Source of the DNA: Hypsibius dujardini | Lineage: Eukaryota; Tardigrada; Eutardigrada; Parachela; Hypsibiidae | Length of the DNA: 25,210 bases | NCBI GenBank assembly: GCA_001579985.1 | Contig: LRSR01010247.1 | Location: 1-25,210 of the forward strand | Reading direction: 5' to 3' | Part shown: piece by piece, positions 19,601-25,210 of the stretch | Numbering within the stretch: position 1 is the stretch's first letter | Layout: the number at the start of each line of letters is the position of its first letter | The notes under the pieces: model-generated | Database searches by the model: none | Told to the model about the DNA's origin: nothing | The model's input: only the letters and a program-made list of their open reading frames with translations | Made by a program: the position numbers and the translations under genes

Positions 19601-20666
19601 TGGACGACCCTGGTGACCCTCCTCATGAGCTCGCAGGAGGAAGTGGTGATTAATATTGTGTGGACGTTGATGGTAAGTTTCCCGGTTGTAAATTACTGAA
19701 CTTATGTCTCCTGTATACTTCGAGGGATTTTTTGTAGAATTTGTCGTACATGGCGAATCCGGAGACGAAGCAGAAGATTGAAGAGGCTCTCCCGCCATCG
19801 AGTGTCGGTGCGTTGCTCAAGCACCGGAATTCGCGTGTGATCATCTGCACAGTCGGACTCGTGCGAAATCTTCTCCACCGGACGCCAGTGCGAGACGCGG
19901 CCACTTTACCGTTGCCTGCGAATGCGGACGTGACTGCCAGAATTCTCCGCCGAATGCGCGGACATGCCTTCCCAGAGACGAGTGCGGTAAGATGACAATC
20001 TCTCTCTGCGAACTGTGTGCGTGTGTTTGCGGGCTGTGAGTCAGACGTATTTCAATCATGAATTATAGGTGAAAAAGGCACCGGAAGATGTGATGGAAAA
20101 TATTTACTCCCAGGAGCTCCTTACCCTGTTGTTAACTCTTTTGGCGGACAGTGCCGACGTGGCCGTAATTGAGCAGTGCTTTTGTGCCTTGGCAAATGTT
20201 GCTGTGAGCGCTCGTGGCCGTCTCCTCTTGCTGGCCAACAAGGAATCGATGGATCTGATCAAGCGAGGTGTCCTCCATCCAGACGTCCAAGTCGCCGTCC
20301 CGGCGGTGACATGTGTTCGCAATTTAGCTCTTCCGGAAGAGGACAACGGCAAGGAAGAAGTCTGTTATCTGAGTACGCTTCCTTGTCTCTCTCTCCGTTT
20401 TAGCATATAACATGGCGTCCAACTTTGGTTTTCATGTTCATAGCTGGTGCGGACCGAATTCGAAAACTCATTGACCTGAGCTTCATGACCTCACTGACGC
20501 GTCTCCTCGGCACTGCAGACGCACAGCTATTTGCCAGGTTTGTTGTAATATTTTAGGGAAAGCTTTTCTATAGCCGATATTGCGAATTTTTACCTGTTAA
20601 CCTGTCTATTTTTTTCTGCTCAGGGTCAAAGAAGTTGTTCATCTTCTCAACGGTTCACCGAAGTGA
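16613..20666 (+). CDS. ARMC8: ARMC8 orthologue, armadillo subunit of the CTLH/GID E3 ubiquitin ligase
   Basis: ARMC8 (yeast Gid5 counterpart) is the armadillo-repeat scaffold of the CTLH ubiquitin ligase in cytosol and nucleus. Exons: 16613-16663, 16749-16828, 16894-16965, 17249-17675, 17740-17967, 18151-18369, 18430-18573, 18662-18757, 19241-19501, 19580-19672, 19738-19986, 20069-20372, 20444-20537 and 20624-20666. Phases close and give 786 residues; human has 673. Helical Leu-rich repeats run through the whole chain. The diagnostic block is ALRLLHSLSRSIQHLRTVF followed by NVWK in the exon at 19241; others are RVGAAEILTVLID and LGLVRNLL-like TVGLVRNLLHRTP. A charged insert (EEEEKPYWHIF then HKRRKEE) after 18430 is absent from human. 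The 60-bp segment 18370-18429 looks like an intron (GTTAGT...TGTGTCAG) but is frame-neutral, so retention would give 806 residues. Convergent with TMEM120. Confidence 0.92.
17008..17095. repeat. 25-bp tandem repeat in ARMC8 intron 3
   Basis: Three full copies of GTTGATTGATTGAGTTTAGG plus GTGCA (17008-17032, 17033-17057, 17058-17082) and a partial fourth. The first and third are identical; the second differs at one base. It lies within intron 16966-17248. Confidence 0.9.
18031..18119. repeat. 10-bp tandem repeat in ARMC8 intron 5
   Basis: About nine copies of TTCTGCTGGA or TTCTGTTGGA within intron 17968-18150. They end about 30 bp before the acceptor at 18150 and form a pyrimidine/TG-rich tract. 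Confidence 0.9.
19049..19126. repeat. 39-bp direct repeat x2 in an ARMC8 intron
   Basis: Two adjacent 39-bp copies beginning AACTCTGCCACC and ending CCATGTGTGTATCACT (19049-19087, 19088-19126), differing at two positions. They lie inside intron 18758-19240. Confidence 0.85.
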
Positions 20667-20893
20667 AATCTGTGCGGTGTCCCTCCTGTTCGTGCAATTG
20701 TACGAAGACGCGAGAAATTACCTGTGATTATTTCTGTTTTGCTGGTCATTCGGCTCAGCTAACGAGAAAGTGCGACAATCGCTTTTATGAAGTCCTCGGA
20801 TATATTTTTTGTGCTCTTTTTGAATACTGCAGTCTTCGTTTCGCATACCACGATAAACAACAAGAAACGTTTTGAACTACAATATATGCACCG

Positions 20894-20899
20894 TTTATT
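20894..20899 (-). terminator. Poly(A) signal AATAAA for TMEM120
   Basis: The plus strand reads TTTATT. The minus-strand AATAAA is about 155 nt past the TMEM120 stop, with the 14-bp array falling inside the resulting 3' UTR. No plus-strand AATAAA was seen for ARMC8 before this point, so the two 3' UTRs may overlap. Confidence 0.5.
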
Positions 20900-20953
20900 A
20901 GTAGCCCGGATGAGAAATGTTCAGTAAGTTAGCTATAATGCCTTGTAACGACT

Positions 20954-21065
20954 TTCATGTCGACTCGTTCATGTCGACTCGTTCATGTTGACTTGTTCAT
21001 GTCGACTTGTTCATGTTGACTCGTTCATGTCGACTTGTTCATGTCGACTTGTTCATGTCGACTTG
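20954..21065. repeat. 14-bp tandem repeat x8 spanning the TMEM120 stop codon
   Basis: Eight contiguous units of TTCATGTCGACTTG, with TCG/TTG and TTG/TCG variants. The last unit (21052-21065) contains, on the minus strand, the final Lys-Ser-Thr codons and the TGA stop (21053-21055). The other seven lie in the 3' UTR. Confidence 0.92.
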
Positions 21066-23480
21066 TACTTGGTCACCTTTTCTGCTTCCGTGCGCAGACC
21101 TTGTTGGAATTTCCTTTTCACCACAATCAGGGTAGTCACCGTGTTGCCCAGGAAGAGAACGAAGAAGACGATGGCGCAGATGCCGACTTGCCATTCGTGG
21201 CAACGCGGATCCTTGGACAGATTCCACAAAGTGTAGGCATTATAGAGCTGTAAGAACTGCAAGTGAGAAAAAACCTCTTGTTAACTTGTGCGAGTAGGCT
21301 AATCGAGGGATTGGGGAGCGCGTACGTATCCGCCAAACAAAAACGGCAAGAGAAAGCCAAGACCGCGCCACATCCACGAGTGGAAGCCCTCTGAAAGGGG
21401 GAAAAAGATTTCGTCTCAGACATATCTTCCCTGAGACACACATTCGGTGTGTCAGATTATCTCGTCATGAAATCAACTCGTGCGCGCCCTACCAACGGTC
21501 AACTCCATGCTGCTGCGCTCTCCGAGCGCTTTGAGTTTGTATAGTTGGCCATGCTGATAACGATACTGGAGCATTTGCACCAGACCTGGAACATTTCACG
21601 GAATTCAACGACGCAACCTCAAAGCGACCTGGAACATTGTCCATGACTGTTGCGATATGCATACCCAGATAAAGGCTGAAGTAGAAGAACTGATTTCTAA
21701 AGGCGTGGTAAATCACGGTGTCCGGCCTAATGAAAAACACCTCATACTTGTTGACCAATCTTCACAACAACAACAGCTCTTTTGTGTCCTTACCAGGTGA
21801 CCAAGACGCCAGCTTGAAACGTTGAAATATAGTGATGTGCTACCCACCAGGGTTGAATTCTAAAAGCCGGATTGTTATATGGACAGCCCCGGAAAATAGT
21901 GTCTTAAGTGTGTGTGATTCCGCCCAGAAAGTTTATTTCATCACATACTTGGAGCCATTCATCCGAAGAATCCCCTCCCGAATGGTTAATGTGCAGTAAT
22001 ACCAGACCAACAGGAAATGAAATGCAGCATCCATCACTCTAGAAAGCAGACCAAATGCAAATATGTTTCTTTTCCAGGTCCCTCAACGCTATCCCGTAGT
22101 AGCAGCCAACGTCCAAGCATATGCCTCACCGGTGCTCAAAGAGGAACAGATTGCAGAACGACCAGATCGTCGAGATGACCGTGACGACCAATTTGAATCG
22201 CTCGTATTCATCTTTATACTTAAATCTAAAATATTAACAATATTTGTACATAAAGAAAGCTGAGCTTCAATACGAGGCGAGTACTCGCGCTTCAGTACGA
22301 GGCGAGTACTCGCGCTTCAGTACGAGGGGAGTACTCGAGCTTCAATAAGAGGCGAGTACACGAGCTTCAATACGAGGCGAGTAATCGAGCTTCAAACGAG
22401 GCGAGTACTCGAGCTTCAATAAGAGGCGAGTACTCGAGCTTTATTACAATGCGAGTACTCGAGCTTCAATAAGAGGCAAGTACTCAAGCTTCATTCCATG
22501 GGCGCAAGTACAGACTTGGCGGCATCGTCGTTTCTTACCTCTCTGCTTTGCTTAGCAAAGAAACATTCACATTGCCCAGCACGATTCGAAGATAAATACT
22601 GCCGAAAACAGTCAGAAGTAAAACGACCCCTTTCAACTTGCGCAAGACAAAGAGCTGAGCTTACTTATTTTTCGCCGGAAGTGTTCCCGCGATGTCGTTA
22701 AGCTGCGCCTTACGTTGGGCCAATTCTATTTTTAAATTCTCCAATATCACCTTTTCGTCTGGCGAAAGATCCTTTAACCTATCAAGGTAAATCACCTGGG
22801 TTCACATAAAGAAGAGTAAAACAATGCTAGAAAAATCAGCTTCCACACACTCGTACTGACAAATAAATCAATTAATCAATCGATCAGTCGATGGGAAAAA
22901 AATGTACGCAGTCAAAACGCAATCCGTCAATTAACCGATCAATCAACCGAACAGTCGATGGGAAAAATACGTAGGCAGTTAAAACGCAATCCATCAATCA
23001 ACCGATCAGTCGATGGGAAAAATACGTAGGCAGTTAAAACGCAATCCATCAATCAAGCGATGAAAGAAATGATAAAAGTAAGTTGACATTGTCGAATCGA
23101 AGCTAGTCAATTTTCACTTCAATTCTGCGCCTCTACACTTTTGAAACTGAAATTCCAACATCAATTCAGCAGCAAAAAAGGCCAAACCACCTACTTCTTC
23201 AGAGACTCTGAGATCTGCGCCAATCGATATTTATGATGGGAGAGATCCTTGAGATTCTTCGACTGGCTGGTGTACACTGCATCCAGCTGACTGACGTAGG
23301 CTTTGTTTTGCTCCTACAATCAAGCATCCAACACGTCCGAACAAGTTCGCCATCCCACCCACTGGGCATGACGAAAATTGAACGGGAAACACCACCGACC
23401 TCAAATTTGGCAAATTCCTTGGAGAGAGCGAGAAAATCAGCCGCCGCTGCATCCACCGTCGTGTCCACCGCCAACGCCAT
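21053..23480 (-). CDS. TMEM120: TMEM120 orthologue (TMEM120A/B, TACAN/NET29 family)
   Basis: TMEM120 proteins are six-helix ER/nuclear-envelope proteins with an ELOVL-like fold that bind coenzyme A; roles in adipocyte biology and mechanosensing have been proposed. Eleven minus-strand exons: 23400-23480, 23195-23313, 22665-22778, 22539-22598, 22130-22225, 21949-22038, 21794-21859, 21665-21726, 21493-21585, 21326-21390 and 21053-21256. Phases close exactly, giving 349 residues (human 343/339). Residues 1 to about 110 form the coiled-coil domain. Then come [36 protein letters not shown], the [11 protein letters not shown] block with the conserved tryptophan and histidine pair near the CoA site, [48 protein letters not shown] and [10 protein letters not shown]. 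Conservation is strong end to end and no defect is visible. One gene corresponds to the vertebrate A/B pair. Convergent with ARMC8. Confidence 0.95.
22263..22496. repeat. 25-bp tandem repeat, each unit containing a palindrome, in a TMEM120 intron
   Basis: About nine units of GCTTCAATACGAGGCGAGTA plus CTCGA, some with 1-2 base changes or short deletions. Most units contain CGAGTACTCG, a perfect 10-bp palindrome (GCGAGTACTCGC in the first two). The array lies inside intron 22226-22538. Confidence 0.92.
22866..23055. repeat. About 56-bp tandem repeat x3 in a TMEM120 intron
   Basis: Three units carrying ATCAATCAACCGATCAGTCG, ATGGGAAAAATACGTAGGCA and GTTAAAACGCAATCC, with small indels in the ATCA part. 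They lie inside intron 22779-23194. Confidence 0.85.
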
Positions 23481-24290
23481 CTTCCTTGGCCTTCCTTGTC
23501 CCCGTCAAATGGATCCCGATGGTTACGGGGGAAATCAAAATCCGTGCCGCGATTTAATAGCTGGGGTTAAATTGCGATTGGGGGACCTTTGGGGAGAAGA
23601 AAAGTCAACTGGTGTGACATAACTTGTGCTTCCGTTCGCTTCAAATACGGGACTGTTAATACACACTACTCGTATACAGTAATAATACACACGTGACGAA
23701 AATCATGCGCTAACCGAGTTGAGCCATTACACTCGTTTGTCGCATGGCTGTTGTACATAGCTCCGAGTTGAGTTGCTTTAATTCGGTCAGCGAAAGGTTT
23801 TTGCCACGTGCGTGCAGTCGTACCCTGATGTTGAATGATTGAAACGCACAGCTGATTTCCCCACGGGCAAAGTGCGAAGTCAGCTGTGCGAGTTTGTCCC
23901 TGTGCATTGCGCGCGAAGAGGCACGCTGAAACGTCCAAAACAGCCAGTCCCAGCGTTGAAAATTATCGCGTCAGAAACGTGGATTCTTTCGGGGCAAATG
24001 TGTTTGTTACCGCGGCGGCAATTATCCCAGGGACCAACAGTTAATTATATTACAGCAGCGATCAAGCATCGTACGTGTGAAACGGGTAAAATTAAACTCT
24101 TGCTATTGCTCCATACAAACGCTGCATGTGTCTCGTCTCCCAACCCACACGCGCCATCATCTGCAAATCTGTATCGCTTTCCGCGCAATTCGACAACCCG
24201 GCAAAAAGCAAGGCACCATGGCTCGGCGGGAGCATCAGCAGAAGATTTGGCGGCCAATCGAGAACTAAGGCAACTGGTCCGTCATTCACA
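23481..24290. other. Upstream region of TMEM120, no gene confirmed
   Basis: The region begins at the TMEM120 start codon, so its left part should hold that promoter. Overlapping ORFs on both strands cover 23666-24574, including a good start context ACCATGG at about 24219 with only 16 codons before a stop. None shows a domain or a splice-consistent extension I could support. Confidence 0.4.
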
Positions 24291-24322
24291 TCCGTGTGTA
24301 TCTGTATGTCTGTATGTCTGTA

Positions 24323-24406
<84 letters not shown>

Positions 24407-24490
24407 TGCCTGTCTGTGTATCTGCCTGTCTGTGTGTCTGCCTGTCTGCCTGTCTGTGTGTCTGCCTGACTGTGTGTCTGCCTGCCTGCC
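24291..24490. repeat. (TG)n and (TCTG)n microsatellite
   Basis: TGTATGTC units lead into about 38 TG dinucleotides, then TCTGCC / TGTC tetranucleotide mixtures. Cys/Val-rich ORFs across it on both strands are artefacts. Confidence 0.95.
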
Positions 24491-24764
24491 CAGGACTAAA
24501 AAGTATGAGGAGATTTTAAATATCCGTTGATTTAATTTTTTTCCCATCAGCAGCCATCGGAAGTCACCCAACAAACATAAGCATCACAGAAATAACGTCC
24601 CGTCACCGATCTGATTCAGTGAGATTCCGATACGAATACTAATCATGTTGGCGAAGATGCTTTTCTATAAGCCATTTGCTACTTTACCAAAGATTTAGTG
24701 ACTCTCTTTCGCGTTTCTCTCCAAGTGAGAGTCGGTGATCTCACTTGTCAGCCTTGTTGTTACG

Positions 24765-24929
24765 GTCAACGACAAGATTGAGTACACTCGAGGGTCCGGG
24801 GTATGGGCAAAGGGGGCGGAGCAGGGGGTGGTCAGGTGGCTGATTGTTCGATTGTTTGAAAACCACTCCCTGCCCCGCCCCTTTCGCCCATTCCCCGGAC
24901 CCTTCAGTGTACTCAATCTTGTCGTTGAC
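24765..24929. mobile_element. Palindromic MITE-like element, copy 3 (best full-length copy)
   Basis: Ends are GTCAACGACAAGATTGAGTA and its exact complement TACTCAATCTTGTCGTTGAC. The total is 165 bp: two arms of about 70 bp around a spacer of about 25 bp that contains GATTGTTCGATTGTTTGAAA. The arms carry GGGCAAAGGGGGCGGAGCAG and its inverted counterpart. There is no coding capacity and no target-site duplication was identified. Confidence 0.88.
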
Positions 24930-25119
24930 TCGTACCACATCCGTTCAATGAATGATTTCTGTTTTCAGTTCTTCTGCTGAATGTGCTAACTCGATGTTGC
25001 ATTTCCGGAACGTCGTCTACTTAACCCAGACATATAAGAACAAAAAATAGCCAGAAGGAAAAGTTTGGGTTTCCCTTCAGTATGAATTGTACGGTATTAG
25101 GATAAACACCCAGCATACA

Positions 25120-25210
25120 GTCAACGACAAGATTGAGTGTAATGGAGGGTCCGGGGGATGGGCAAAAGGGGCGGAGCAGGGGTGATTTTCATACAATCAA
25201 ACAATGCTCA
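25120..25210. mobile_element. Palindromic MITE-like element, copy 4, cut by window end
   Basis: Begins GTCAACGACAAGATTGAGTG and continues through AAAAGGGGCGGAGCAGGGG into the spacer AATCAAACAAT, where the window stops. The right arm is outside the window. It starts only 190 bp after copy 3, in the same orientation of left arm. Confidence 0.8.

Noticed and set aside
22263-22496. Possible CRISPR-like array (regular 25-bp units)
   Set aside because: Units are directly adjacent with no unique spacers, inside a eukaryotic intron.
23839-24574. Plus-strand 226-codon ORF and opposing minus-strand ORF near the TG microsatellite
   Set aside because: Both run through the TG/TCTG repeat, show no domain and overlap each other; the good ATG context at about 24219 leads to only 16 codons with no usable donor.

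Overview
The window is animal nuclear DNA, not bacterial. Genes are broken by short GT-AG introns, most of them 60-450 bp, and are closely packed on both strands. The protein set is metazoan. The small introns, dense genes, mid-range GC and divergent rhodopsin-type receptor fit a small-genome invertebrate. My best guess is a eutardigrade, but that is inference from gene style; no marker in the window fixes the species.

Layout from left to right. (1) 168-1358, + strand: a two-exon orphan class-A GPCR. (2) 2304-2537, - strand: a small secreted cysteine-rich protein with a TATA box upstream. (3) 2.7-4.3 kb: minisatellites and an uncertain ORF (3196-3552). (4) 4384-12767, + strand: ten exons of a SPEF2-like sperm flagellar protein, an adenylate-kinase-like protein of the ciliary central apparatus; its 5' end was not found. 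(5) 13414-15787, - strand: a complete seven-exon SLC35B1 orthologue (ER nucleotide transporter). (6) 16613-20666, + strand: a complete ARMC8 orthologue (armadillo subunit of the CTLH/GID ubiquitin ligase). (7) 21053-23480, - strand: a complete eleven-exon TMEM120 orthologue. (8) 23.5-25.2 kb: mostly non-coding, with a long TG/TCTG microsatellite and two copies of a palindromic element. SPEF2-like/SLC35B1 and ARMC8/TMEM120 are convergent pairs; SLC35B1/ARMC8 is divergent. These genes serve unrelated cell functions (motility, ER transport, ubiquitination, membrane/CoA biology), so this is ordinary mixed eukaryotic gene order and not an operon or pathway cluster.

The strongest unexplained signal is repeat structure. 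Many introns and intergenic gaps carry their own tandem repeat, with different units (4, 5, 10, 11, 14, 16, 19, 25, 32, about 46, about 56, about 61 and about 119 bp). One array is translated inside the SPEF2-like gene. In two genes the stop codon lies inside a tandem array that runs into the 3' UTR. Four copies of a GC-rich palindromic MITE-like family are present, one with its right arm amplified inside an SLC35B1 intron. I found no new enzymatic or defence system.

Exon boundaries were worked out by hand from splice signals, reading phase and remembered family sequences. Joined phases close correctly in every multi-exon model given.
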